A DNA stretch of 7,461 nucleotides from UMGS363 sp964402055. Lineage in GTDB: Bacteria > Bacillota > Clostridia > Oscillospirales > Ruminococcaceae. Numbering within the stretch: position 1 is the first letter of the stretch; each line of letters opens with the position of its first letter. Made by a program: the position numbers and the translations under genes. The notes under the pieces were generated by a model. The model saw nothing but the letters and a program-made list of their open reading frames with translations. It did no database searches and was not told the DNA's origin. Positions 1 through 4,745 of the stretch are shown here, piece after piece. Where the stretch lies: positions 1 to 7,461 of the forward strand of contig CAYOAV010000076.1 in assembly GCA_964402055.1 (NCBI GenBank), written 5' to 3'.

Positions 1-8
1 TCTCCTTC
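1..8 (-). promoter_or_regulatory. Shine-Dalgarno of the next early gene, outside the window
   Basis: Directly after the TAA stop at 9-11, the minus strand reads GAAGGAGA up to the window edge. This is a strong Shine-Dalgarno sequence (AAGGAG at 2-7). The start codon it serves must lie just left of base 1, so the leftward operon continues beyond the window. Confidence 0.6.
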
Positions 9-602
9 TTATTTGATAATGACTGACTGCGAGCGTGTGAGCCTTGCAAATGGTATCTCATTGTTCGCTTTCAGGTCCTGCTTGACGAACGTTTTTCTTA
101 TCTCAGGCAAAGAATATTTCAGCAGATCATCACGGCCGTTTTCCTGTGCCCAGTCGATAAATTTCGCTTCATCTGTGATTTCGACCGATTCAGCATTGTT
201 CCGTATGGAAATAACCGCACGGGGCATATCTATCTTTTTAAGCCTTGCCGTTTCCATACATTCCATAAGATACTTTTTCATTCGCTCAACAGTCTTTTCC
301 TTTACCTGCCTGCGTGTGCGAAGTCGGGTTTCTTCGGCTTTTATGCTGTCAGCTTCAGCGGCTATGTTCTTTATGTACATTGCAACAGCCTCTGCCTTGT
401 CCTGGATTTCAAGCTCCATACCCTCAAGAGTATCGAACCATGCCTGTGACATTTCTTCACGAACAGCCGCAGGGTCAACGGTATTTCCGTCATCATCGGT
501 AAATCCACCGTTTCCATCAGATGCAAACTCCATATCACAGATAGCTTCATACTGGTCAAACAGGAACTTAAAATCCTGCGTCATTTCATATAAATTTGGC
601 AT
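9..602 (-). CDS. Siphovirus Gp157-like protein
   Basis: This complete 197-aa protein resembles the Siphovirus Gp157 family (Pfam PF05565), found in early regions of many Firmicute siphophages next to recombination genes. Its molecular role is not settled; the family was linked to phage resistance in Streptococcus thermophilus. The features that match are an N-terminal start of the type MxxLYEMTQDF, an acidic stretch near residues 25-45, a long charged helix around residues 58-115 (KAEAVAMYIKN, then EETRLRTRR) and a C-terminal beta-rich part (RAVISIRNN, then the LPEIRKTFVKQDLK region). Start: ATG at 600-602 has AGGAG eight bases upstream, inside the stop of the preceding gene; the gap is 12 bases. 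It is the last complete gene of the leftward operon. The family assignment is by recognition of the sequence pattern, not by a search. Confidence 0.85.
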   Translation of the reverse strand: MPNLYEMTQDFKFLFDQYEAICDMEFASDGNGGFTDDDGNTVDPAAVREEMSQAWFDTLEGMELEIQDKAEAVAMYIKNIAAEADSIKAEETRLRTRRQVKEKTVERMKKYLMECMETARLKKIDMPRAVISIRNNAESVEITDEAKFIDWAQENGRDDLLKYSLPEIRKTFVKQDLKANNEIPFARLTRSQSVIIK

Positions 603-614
603 AATATTTTCTCC

Positions 615-1649
615 TCATATCTTTATAATTTTTGCATTTTTCATTACAGCTTCCAAACGTGCATTTGGCTTTAACACTTCAAGAAACTCGTCATATTCGT
701 CAAGCGACATTCTGATAATGAACGACTTTGCGTTTTTGTCGTTCAAGCGTTCAATTTCTTCTTTAAGCTCGGAAATTTCACGCTCTTTTTCTTCTAAAAG
801 AGATTTGTCTGTCGTATTGACAGGACGGCTTTCAAGCTCCTTTAGTTTGTCTTCAAGCTCCCATATTCTGTCGTCCTTTGCATTGAGTGTGTCAGCAAAT
901 TCACGGCGTTCAGCCGCAAGCGTGTGTTCCGTTTCGGAATTGATTTTGTTTACAGCGGCAGATACACGGCGGTTCAGTTCGTCAACATCTACTGCAACAT
1001 CAACAGGCCTGTTTTCAAGCTTTTCAATCTCTGCTTTCGCTTTTGCAAGCTCTCGTTCCGCATTATCAGCACGGTTCATAGCATTAACCCTATCAGCCCG
1101 AAGCATCTGATTTTCCTTGTTTGTTGTTTTGTTTGAATTAATCAAGAATTCTGCTTTTTTCTGTGCTTCTTCAAGCTCTTTTTTCAGTTTGATATATTCC
1201 TTGTGGGTTGTGATGTCGCCGTTCATTACCTGATCAACGAGTTCGGGAGGAGCTGACGGCTTTGCGACCTCATACTGCAATGATTTTGATAAGCTGTCAA
1301 AAAGCTGTGCCTGTTCGTTTGTCGCAATTTGCGACGAACGGAAGTTGAACACATTTATCATTCTGTAAACAGTATCTCTTTTAAAACCCATAGACGTGAT
1401 CCACTTCTCAAAAATGCCATTATTTTCGCCAAAACCGTGCTTTGCAAGCTTTTCCTGTGCTTCAGCAAAAATCCTTCCGCAGTTTGCCGTAAAGTTCATA
1501 TACTCATTGCGAAGCTGTTCTTCCTTGTGACGGAGATAGTCACCAAGCTCTGATGTAAGTACAGCATAATTGAAACGCTCCGAAAGTTCTTCTGCACGTT
1601 CGGGCTGAACGGTTGGAACGCTGTGCTGTTCGTATGTTTTCTCTGACAT
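615..1649 (-). CDS. DUF3102-like phage coiled-coil protein
   Basis: This 344-aa protein resembles phage and mobile-element proteins annotated as DUF3102; their function is unknown. Residues about 30-135 form the conserved N-terminal part, including a segment reading FEKWITSMGFKRDTVYRMI, which looks like a helical, possibly DNA-binding module. Residues about 145-300 are strongly charged heptad-like sequence (runs such as KLKKELEEAQKKAEF and EEKEREISELKEEIERL), predicting a long coiled coil. A short globular tail follows (SFIIRMSLDEYDEFLEVL). Start: ATG at 1647-1649, with GAGG six bases upstream. An in-frame GTG at 1661 would overlap the upstream gene and lacks a better ribosome binding site. 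The gene starts 8 bases after the stop of the 140-aa gene, so the two are probably translationally coupled. No membrane segment is seen. Confidence 0.75.
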   Translation of the reverse strand: MSEKTYEQHSVPTVQPERAEELSERFNYAVLTSELGDYLRHKEEQLRNEYMNFTANCGRIFAEAQEKLAKHGFGENNGIFEKWITSMGFKRDTVYRMINVFNFRSSQIATNEQAQLFDSLSKSLQYEVAKPSAPPELVDQVMNGDITTHKEYIKLKKELEEAQKKAEFLINSNKTTNKENQMLRADRVNAMNRADNAERELAKAKAEIEKLENRPVDVAVDVDELNRRVSAAVNKINSETEHTLAAERREFADTLNAKDDRIWELEDKLKELESRPVNTTDKSLLEEKEREISELKEEIERLNDKNAKSFIIRMSLDEYDEFLEVLKPNARLEAVMKNAKIIKI

Positions 1650-1657
1650 TTCACACC

Positions 1658-2080
1658 TCACAAAACCTTAAAACATTCCGCAACAAGCCTCGCAACAGTC
1701 ATTTCCGAATGGTGCCTGCACACCTGTGAATCAATGTGGGAGCGAACACTTGTCTTTTCCCTGTTATACTTTGCTCTGTGTATCTCATTGTTGTATTCTT
1801 CCGCTCTGTGCAAAGCCTCTGTCATAGAGCCGCAGGGAAGAAAGTAAATATCTCCGTCATCGTTGACGTTCCAGCGGTAGTGAATATTCGTGTAAGCAAT
1901 GTCACGATCTTCGCCGTAGTGATAGGAACGCTTGTCCTCGGTGTCACGCTTGTAGTCCTCAAGCCTCTCGATAAGCGACAGAGCCTTTTCACGGTAGTTT
2001 TCTTCCTTCGCCGAAACAACGAAGCAATGGTGCGAATAGTAATACTGCGATACGATGAGAATATATTTTACGTTTTTCAT
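1658..2080 (-). CDS. Hypothetical early phage protein, 140 aa
   Basis: I do not recognise this protein. It is 140 aa and rich in Tyr and His (SQYYYSHHC near the N-terminus, then further Tyr-rich stretches such as KRSYHYGEDRD and YTNIHYRWN). The N-terminus (VKYILIVSQYYY) looks like a beta strand. The middle is a charged helix, and a late segment (SMTEALHRAEEYNNEI) is probably another helix. There is no signal peptide, membrane segment or clear catalytic motif. Start: ATG at 2078-2080 with AAAGGA (2091-2096) ten bases upstream. A TTG nine bases earlier is too close to that site. The ribosome binding site and spacer overlap a rightward promoter on the opposite strand (2083-2111), so antisense transcription or polymerase occupancy could affect this gene. 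Confidence 0.7.
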   Translation of the reverse strand: MKNVKYILIVSQYYYSHHCFVVSAKEENYREKALSLIERLEDYKRDTEDKRSYHYGEDRDIAYTNIHYRWNVNDDGDIYFLPCGSMTEALHRAEEYNNEIHRAKYNREKTSVRSHIDSQVCRHHSEMTVARLVAECFKVL

Positions 2081-2082
2081 AC

Positions 2083-2111
2083 TTGACAAATCCTTTCTTA
2101 TGCCTTATAAT
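2083..2111 (+). promoter_or_regulatory. Perfect consensus promoter facing against the early operon
   Basis: TTGACA (2083-2088), a 17-base spacer and TATAAT (2106-2111) match the sigma-A consensus at all twelve positions. The -10 lies inside a 7-bp inverted repeat with a one-base centre, GCCTTATAATAAGGC (2102-2116), which could be a regulator site. The expected start is near 2118. It points rightward, against all surrounding genes, so it does not drive a visible protein gene. Confidence 0.75.
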
Positions 2112-2117
2112 AAGGCT

Positions 2118-2171
2118 GGTTAGTGTTTTTCTTGAGCCTGTTTCGGTTGCCGCCGATAAGGCTCTTTTTTT
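2118..2171 (+). ncRNA. Candidate antisense small RNA, about 54 nt
   Basis: A perfect promoter ends at 2111 and a hairpin plus seven T residues ends at 2171, so the predicted transcript is about 54 nt from roughly 2118. It is fully complementary to the last codons of the 59-aa Cys-rich gene (2120-2299, minus strand). This arrangement resembles OOP RNA of phage lambda, a short antisense RNA with its own promoter and terminator over the 3' end of the cII gene. The analogy is inference; no sequence similarity is claimed. The RNA holds no convincing reading frame. Confidence 0.5.
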
Positions 2172-2299
2172 ATGCAGTTTTCAGCAGGACACCCTCTCTT
2201 TTCACCTGTATCAAGGATATAGTGGCACACCATTTCAGATTTTGAAGTGCTCAGCGGGCGATAATGAATACATCCTTGACATGATTTATGGTTCGCCAA
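2120..2299 (-). CDS. Small Cys-rich phage protein, 59 aa (likely zinc-binding)
   Basis: This short gene translates to 59 aa with five cysteines at residues 7, 10, 25, 37 and 42: CQGCIHYRPL near the start, then VCHYILDTGEKRGCPAENC. The pattern CxxCIHYRPL, CHY..DTG..RGCP, C is one I recognise from small uncharacterised proteins in Clostridia phages; a structural zinc site is likely but not shown. The C-terminal tail is basic (PYRRQPKQAQEKH). The only usable start is TTG at 2297-2299, with AAGGTG seven bases upstream; an in-frame stop lies five codons before it, ruling out a much longer form. It overlaps the end of the membrane-protein gene by 14 bases, which suggests coupling. A candidate antisense RNA covers its last codons. 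Confidence 0.75.
   Translation of the reverse strand: MANHKSCQGCIHYRPLSTSKSEMVCHYILDTGEKRGCPAENCIKKEPYRRQPKQAQEKH
2134..2171 (+). terminator. Rho-independent terminator on the + strand
   Basis: GAGCCT (2134-2139) pairs with AGGCTC (2159-2164). TCGG (2143-2146) pairs with CCGA (2153-2156) inside it, and seven T residues follow (2165-2171). Read leftward there is no T tract after the stem, so the direction is rightward. It would end transcripts from the promoter at 2083-2111. Confidence 0.65.
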
Positions 2300-2468
2300 A
2301 AAATATCACCTTAACCTTTCTTATTACGGAATCTGTAAATTGCTTTATAGCCGCCTTGATCTGCCGCCATTCCTCTTCTGTGAAACAAAGCGAAACATTT
2401 TCCGCAATCTGCAGAATAAGGAGCATAACGACAATTGCTAAAATAATGCACATATTTATTTTGTACAC
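2286..2468 (-). CDS. Small single-span membrane protein, 60 aa
   Basis: I do not recognise a family. The 60-aa product begins MYKINMC and has one strongly hydrophobic helix at about residues 6-22 (MCIILAIVVMLLILQIA). It then has an amphipathic helix with EEEWRQIKAAIKQF and a basic tail near RKVKV. It would be an inner-membrane protein, or less likely a secreted peptide. Start: GTG at 2466-2468 with GAGGTGA (2476-2482) seven bases upstream; an ATG five codons later is possible. It overlaps the end of the 57-aa gene by 13 bases and the start of the 59-aa gene by 14 bases. Such packing supports a real gene. Small membrane proteins in phage early operons sometimes affect superinfection, but nothing here shows that. 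Confidence 0.6.
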   Translation of the reverse strand: MYKINMCIILAIVVMLLILQIAENVSLCFTEEEWRQIKAAIKQFTDSVIRKVKVIFFGEP

Positions 2469-2629
2469 TGCGTTGTCACCTCGATTCTTTTTTTGATAAG
2501 ACGGAACAGAACCTCCGCACAAGCATCTGCGGACGGCTTGCCGTATATTTCAATACGTCTGCCGCTTTCGGAATATGTAACCAAGTCGGGTTCTTGGTCT
2601 GCAAACTCGGTAATTTCAAGTTCCTGCAT
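2456..2629 (-). CDS. Hypothetical early phage protein, 57 aa
   Basis: The 57-aa product (MQELEITEFADQ, ending VTTQCTK) is acidic in its first half and basic at the end. The central segment SGRRIEIYGKPSADACAEVLFRLIKKR suggests a beta strand followed by a helix. I do not recognise a family. Start: ATG at 2627-2629 with GGAGG (2637-2641) seven bases upstream. An in-frame ATG further upstream would overlap the preceding gene and lacks this site. It begins 14 bases after the 95-aa gene stops and overlaps the next gene by 13 bases. Confidence 0.65.
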   Translation of the reverse strand: MQELEITEFADQEPDLVTYSESGRRIEIYGKPSADACAEVLFRLIKKRIEVTTQCTK

Positions 2630-2643
2630 TGTTTCACCTCCAA

Positions 2644-2931
2644 CTATTCGAGCTTTGGGCAAAGTCCAAGACCGCCAAGACCATCTTCACCACGAGGAAG
2701 CCGCTGAAATTTATCACGAATGTAACAGCCGTGCCTTTTTTCGCATAAGAAACAATTGCACTCACGGCTTTCATTTGTGTAGATGAAGCTCATGCTGTCT
2801 ATTTCATTATTTGTCATGCCTTGACTTTTCAGAAATCCAACAGCGTGTTCTCTGCTTGGGAACTTCATAAGCTCGTCATTTTCATCAAGCTTATACTCAA
2901 GCTTAGGTGTTGCTATTATTATTTCGTTCAT
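2644..2931 (-). CDS. Cys-rich hypothetical phage protein, 95 aa
   Basis: The 95-aa product has an N-terminal domain without cysteines (MNEIIIATPKLEYKLDENDE, then SREHAVGFLKSQGMT) and a C-terminal cluster with Cys at 58, 60, 63, 69 and 91 plus His67. Four or more of these could hold a zinc ion. I do not recognise the family. Start: ATG at 2929-2931 with GGAGG eight bases upstream. It is the first gene after the non-coding stretch that carries the duplicated 67-bp unit, so it may head its own transcript as well as receive read-through from the leftward promoter at 3553-3581. Confidence 0.65.
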   Translation of the reverse strand: MNEIIIATPKLEYKLDENDELMKFPSREHAVGFLKSQGMTNNEIDSMSFIYTNESRECNCFLCEKRHGCYIRDKFQRLPRGEDGLGGLGLCPKLE

Positions 2932-2952
2932 CTTTATTACCTCCGATTTTAA

Positions 2953-3019
2953 TACCTAACAGTACCCTTTACAAAAGTCAATTGTTAATAATCACAAAAA
3001 TATTTATATTTATTTGTTG
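2953..3019. repeat. 67-bp regulatory repeat, copy A
   Basis: This stretch aligns without gaps to 3084-3150 over 67 bases, with diverged positions. Shared cores include CTTT, GTCAATT, CACAAAA, TATTT and TATTTGTTG. On the minus strand it holds TTGACT (2976-2981), a 17-base spacer and TAGGTA (2953-2958) preceded by TGT, as in an extended -10. If this is a promoter, transcription would start near 2946, giving a very short leader before the ATG at 2931. The weak -10 suggests an activated promoter or an operator rather than a strong constitutive one. Confidence 0.7.
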
Positions 3020-3083
3020 ATTAGTTACATAGCACTTGTGTGATCGACATTTCCGAGAAAACATTTTCACTTCAGTATTTAAG

Positions 3084-3150
3084 TACTTAACAGTAACCTT
3101 TAATTTTGTCAATTATCAATATACACAAAACTATTTGTGTATATTTGTTG
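3084..3150. repeat. 67-bp regulatory repeat, copy B
   Basis: This is the second copy of the unit at 2953-3019. On the minus strand it holds a perfect TTGACA (3107-3112), a 17-base spacer and TAAGTA (3084-3089) preceded by TGT. The block AAAGG-TACTGTTA-GTA between -35 and -10 is conserved between the copies apart from single changes, suggesting a protein binding site. Copy B also carries a 12-bp inverted repeat upstream of its -35. The bases between the copies (3020-3083) hold no convincing gene; nor do 3151-3215. Confidence 0.7.
3118..3145. repeat. 12-bp perfect inverted repeat upstream of copy B -35
   Basis: AATATACACAAA (3118-3129) and TTTGTGTATATT (3134-3145) are exact reverse complements separated by ACTA. 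The dyad lies about 6 bases upstream of the leftward TTGACA at 3107-3112, the position expected of an activator or repressor site. In copy A the same place is only partly palindromic. It lacks a T tract, so a terminator is unlikely. Confidence 0.6.
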
Positions 3151-3215
3151 CATTGTGATAAAACTAATATTTGCATTAAGTTTGTTTAATGATTTTATTG
3201 ATAGACTTTGTTGAA

Positions 3216-3443
3216 TTAATTGTCGTTATTGTGTATCTGCAATATTTCATTAATCGCAGATACAACCTTTCCTCTTTGGATTTCTCCAACGAGGATTTTG
3301 TAAATATTCGAGCTGTCCACATATATTTCGGGAAAACGGCTTCGAATTTCCGAAATAAGCCATTCTTGCTTTTTCCCCCTTTCCATTAAACGAATTTTAA
3401 TTGTTTTGCCGTAATCAGACAGTTGTTTTTTGAATTCTGACAA
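3216..3443 (-). CDS. Small helix-turn-helix-like early regulator, 75 aa
   Basis: The 75-aa product resembles the small Cro/XRE-like proteins often found as the first early gene opposite a phage repressor. Residues about 11-35 (YGKTIKIRLMERGKKQEWLISEI) look like helices 1 and 2, and YVDSSNIYKILVGEI (about 41-55) like the recognition region. The likely role is control of the early operon or of the repressor promoter; this is inference from position and fold. Start: TTG at 3441-3443 (product MSEFKKQL) with GGAGG (3451-3455) seven bases upstream. An upstream ATG at 3471-3473 would place that ribosome binding site inside the gene and is rejected. Transcription probably comes from the leftward promoter at 3553-3581, leaving a leader of about 100 bases. 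Confidence 0.75.
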   Translation of the reverse strand: MSEFKKQLSDYGKTIKIRLMERGKKQEWLISEIRSRFPEIYVDSSNIYKILVGEIQRGKVVSAINEILQIHNNDN

Positions 3444-3475
3444 AATATCACCTCCAATTATGTAAAAAATCACAG

Positions 3476-3504
3476 TTGACAGTTACGGAAAAATGTAATA
3501 TAAT
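3476..3504 (+). promoter_or_regulatory. Rightward promoter for repressor operon (perfect consensus)
   Basis: TTGACA (3476-3481), a 17-base spacer and TATAAT (3499-3504) match the sigma-A consensus fully. The expected start is near 3511, giving a leader of about 140 bases before the repressor ATG at 3650. A 16-bp dyad (3483-3498) fills the spacer, so the repressor very probably controls its own synthesis. Confidence 0.85.
3483..3498. promoter_or_regulatory. Operator 1 (in rightward promoter spacer)
   Basis: TTACGGAAAAATGTAA fits the dyad TTAC-N8-GTAA shared with the sites at 3559-3574 and 3600-3615. It sits between -35 and -10 with one base after the -35 hexamer. A bound dimer would block the polymerase. 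Confidence 0.65.
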
Positions 3505-3526
3505 AGAATTGCGAAACAATTATATG

Positions 3527-3542
3527 TATCAGATTTCTGTAA
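3527..3542. promoter_or_regulatory. Operator 2 (imperfect, between the two start sites)
   Basis: TATCAGATTTCTGTAA keeps one intact half-site (GTAA) and a changed one (TATC for TTAC) with the same 16-base spacing. It lies just downstream of both predicted transcription starts, so it could affect both promoters. This is the weakest of the four sites. Confidence 0.4.
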
Positions 3543-3552
3543 CTTCACCTGT

Positions 3553-3581
3553 ATTATATTACTTAATTCGGTAATTGTCAA
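3553..3581 (-). promoter_or_regulatory. Leftward early promoter (perfect consensus)
   Basis: On the minus strand, TTGACA (3576-3581), a 17-base spacer and TATAAT (3553-3558) match the consensus fully. The expected start is near 3546. It faces the rightward promoter, and the two transcripts would overlap by about 36 bases. It should drive the early operon starting with the 75-aa regulator. Operator 3 fills its spacer, in exactly the same geometry as the rightward promoter. Confidence 0.85.
3559..3574. promoter_or_regulatory. Operator 3 (in leftward promoter spacer)
   Basis: TTACTTAATTCGGTAA has the full dyad TTAC-N2-AATT-N2-GTAA. It occupies the spacer of the leftward promoter with one base between it and the -35. 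Repressor binding here would keep the early genes silent in a lysogen. Confidence 0.7.
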
Positions 3582-3599
3582 GGATTTTATGGTTTTTTG

Positions 3600-3615
3600 T
3601 TACATAATTCAGTAA
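3600..3615. promoter_or_regulatory. Operator 4 (upstream of repressor gene)
   Basis: TTACATAATTCAGTAA has the same TTAC-N2-AATT-N2-GTAA dyad as operator 3. It lies in the leader of the repressor mRNA, 18 bases upstream of the leftward -35. I see no good promoter around it, so it may aid cooperative binding or act as a roadblock. Confidence 0.6.
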
Positions 3616-3616
3616 T

Positions 3617-3634
3617 TTTGTGCAATTGCACAAA
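3617..3634. promoter_or_regulatory. 18-bp perfect palindrome before the repressor Shine-Dalgarno
   Basis: TTTGTGCAATTGCACAAA is a perfect palindrome, one base upstream of the CGGAGG (3636-3641) that serves the repressor. As DNA it could bind a dimer different from the one reading the TTAC/GTAA dyads. As RNA it could fold into a 7-bp stem with an AAUU loop next to the ribosome site and affect translation. Confidence 0.55.
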
Positions 3635-3649
3635 TCGGAGGATAATTTT

Positions 3650-4000
3650 ATGTCTGAATTATACACAAAAATTGAAGCGTTATGTAAAGAAAATAACACC
3701 ACTATCACAGAATTATGCAGGGAATTAAAAATACCAAGAAGTCCATTATCGGAACTTAAAGCTGGGAGAAGCAAAACTATTTCAACTGATAAATTAGTAT
3801 TGATTGCAAATTATTTTAATGTATCTGTAGATTGGCTTACAGGTAATAGTGAATATAGAAATTTAAACGACTATAACGAATCAATAGATAATGTTTATTT
3901 TAGTTTTGCAAAACAAGCTCAAGATGAGGGAATAGATCCAGACGATATTCGATTGGCTATAGAAACAATAAAAGCTATGAAGAAGAGAGGAAGCGATTAA
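3650..4000 (+). CDS. XRE-family phage repressor (ImmR-like)
   Basis: This 116-aa protein has an N-terminal XRE/Cro-CI helix-turn-helix at about residues 3-65: ITELCRELKIP as the first helix of the motif, RSPLSELKAG as the recognition region, and the common closing motif VSVDWLTG. The C-terminal 45 residues are a short helical domain (DPDDIRLAIETIKAMKK), with no S24/LexA-type self-cleaving peptidase. This, plus the metallopeptidase gene beginning at the next base, fits the ImmR/ImmA type of immunity, where the protease cleaves the repressor. Start: ATG at 3650-3652 with CGGAGG eight bases upstream; an upstream in-frame start lacks a site. Four dyads in the promoter region are its likely targets. 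Base composition is more AT-rich than the left operon. Confidence 0.88.
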   Translation: MSELYTKIEALCKENNTTITELCRELKIPRSPLSELKAGRSKTISTDKLVLIANYFNVSVDWLTGNSEYRNLNDYNESIDNVYFSFAKQAQDEGIDPDDIRLAIETIKAMKKRGSD

Positions 4001-4720
4001 TTGTATATGAATAAAGTACAGTTGTATTGTTTGGTCGAAAAAATAAGGCAGTTATATGAAATTTCAAGTCAATGTTACCCATTGAGCATATTTGATATAT
4101 GTGAGGCAACGGACAATATTCAAATTCAACAAGTCTCTTTTAAAACAAAAGGATTGAGGGGGATGGTTTCTATATCGAATAAAAGTGACGAAAATCATGT
4201 GATATTACTTAATGAAAATAAAACAGAAACAGAAAACAATTATCATGGGGCACATGAGTTTATGCATATCTTTACTGTTGGTGATAATGTTGGAGAAATC
4301 ATTCGCTGTTATGATAAGATTAAGCCAAATCAGAATGCGTATACAGAATGGTTAGCCAATGAAGGTGCAGCAGAGCTATTAGTGCCGTATAGAATATTCT
4401 TGCCATTAGTTAGAAAAAACTATGAATCTATGCTTCAAGACTTCGGAGCATATCAATTTTGTCAGGATTACGCTGATTATTTTAACGTTTCTCCGTTTGT
4501 ATTGGAGCATAGATTAAGCAGCTTAAAGTATGAGATATATCAATATATTAATGGTGTAAACATTGATAATATTAAGATAATATCAAAGCATGAGCAAAAT
4601 CTTAGAAATATTCAAGTTAAATCGCTTATTGAAATGGCTGATGAGCGTTTTCTTAGTCGATTTAATAACTTAGGCAAGATGTCCCCGCCTCTAACGCAGC
4701 GGGTTCCATTTACTGTTTAG
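4001..4720 (+). CDS. ImmA/IrrE-family metallopeptidase
   Basis: This 239-aa protein carries the zinc peptidase motif HEFMH at residues 85-89 (ligands His85 and His89, catalytic Glu86). A downstream EWLANEGAAELLVP segment holds the likely third ligand Glu117, with the spacing expected of ImmA/IrrE (Pfam PF06114). Known members cleave a partner XRE repressor upon SOS or phage-specific signals; here the partner is the gene directly upstream. The C-terminal half (about 140-239) is less conserved and may sense the signal. Start: TTG at 4001 directly abuts the repressor stop, with GAGGAA about eight bases upstream; an ATG at 4007 is the alternative. The stop lies inside a 13-bp inverted repeat. It is probably cytoplasmic; no membrane segment is seen. 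Confidence 0.88.
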   Translation: MYMNKVQLYCLVEKIRQLYEISSQCYPLSIFDICEATDNIQIQQVSFKTKGLRGMVSISNKSDENHVILLNENKTETENNYHGAHEFMHIFTVGDNVGEIIRCYDKIKPNQNAYTEWLANEGAAELLVPYRIFLPLVRKNYESMLQDFGAYQFCQDYADYFNVSPFVLEHRLSSLKYEIYQYINGVNIDNIKIISKHEQNLRNIQVKSLIEMADERFLSRFNNLGKMSPPLTQRVPFTV

Positions 4721-4745
4721 TGGGAGTTTAATCTCCAACTAAACA
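4714..4745 (+). terminator. Hairpin over the metallopeptidase stop codon, possible terminator
   Basis: Arms of 13 bases (4714-4726 and 4733-4745) pair with a single mismatch around a TTTAAT loop. The stop codon of the metallopeptidase is in the left arm. The following sequence, TTTGCTTCGTT, is only moderately T-rich, so termination may be partial. It separates the immunity genes from the cargo gene. Confidence 0.45.

Noticed and set aside
13..1110. Long open frame on the + strand (365 codons) opposite the Gp157-like and DUF3102-like genes
   Set aside because: It is Ser/Phe-rich low-complexity translation typical of the reverse of a coiled-coil gene, has no ribosome binding site, and spans two well-supported minus-strand genes with their own sites.
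2163..2171. Possible -1 frameshift site (A AAA AAA followed by a stem) in the 59-aa gene on the minus strand
   Set aside because: The stem begins directly after the A run with no spacer, and the shifted frame gives an unremarkable extension overlapping the next gene. The A run is better explained as the T tract of the + strand terminator.
2991..3077. 28-codon minus-strand frame (MFSRKC...) between the two 67-bp repeats
   Set aside because: It has no proper ribosome binding site and its end is low-complexity Asn/Ile from AT-rich repeat sequence.
2953..3150. CRISPR-like repeat-spacer array
   Set aside because: Only two diverged copies of a 67-bp unit exist, with promoter-like elements inside and no cas genes.
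3519..3547. Second leftward promoter with TATAAT at 3519-3524 and operator 2 in its spacer
   Set aside because: The -10 is perfect, but the hexamer at the -35 position bears no useful resemblance to TTGACA; the nearby perfect leftward promoter is sufficient.
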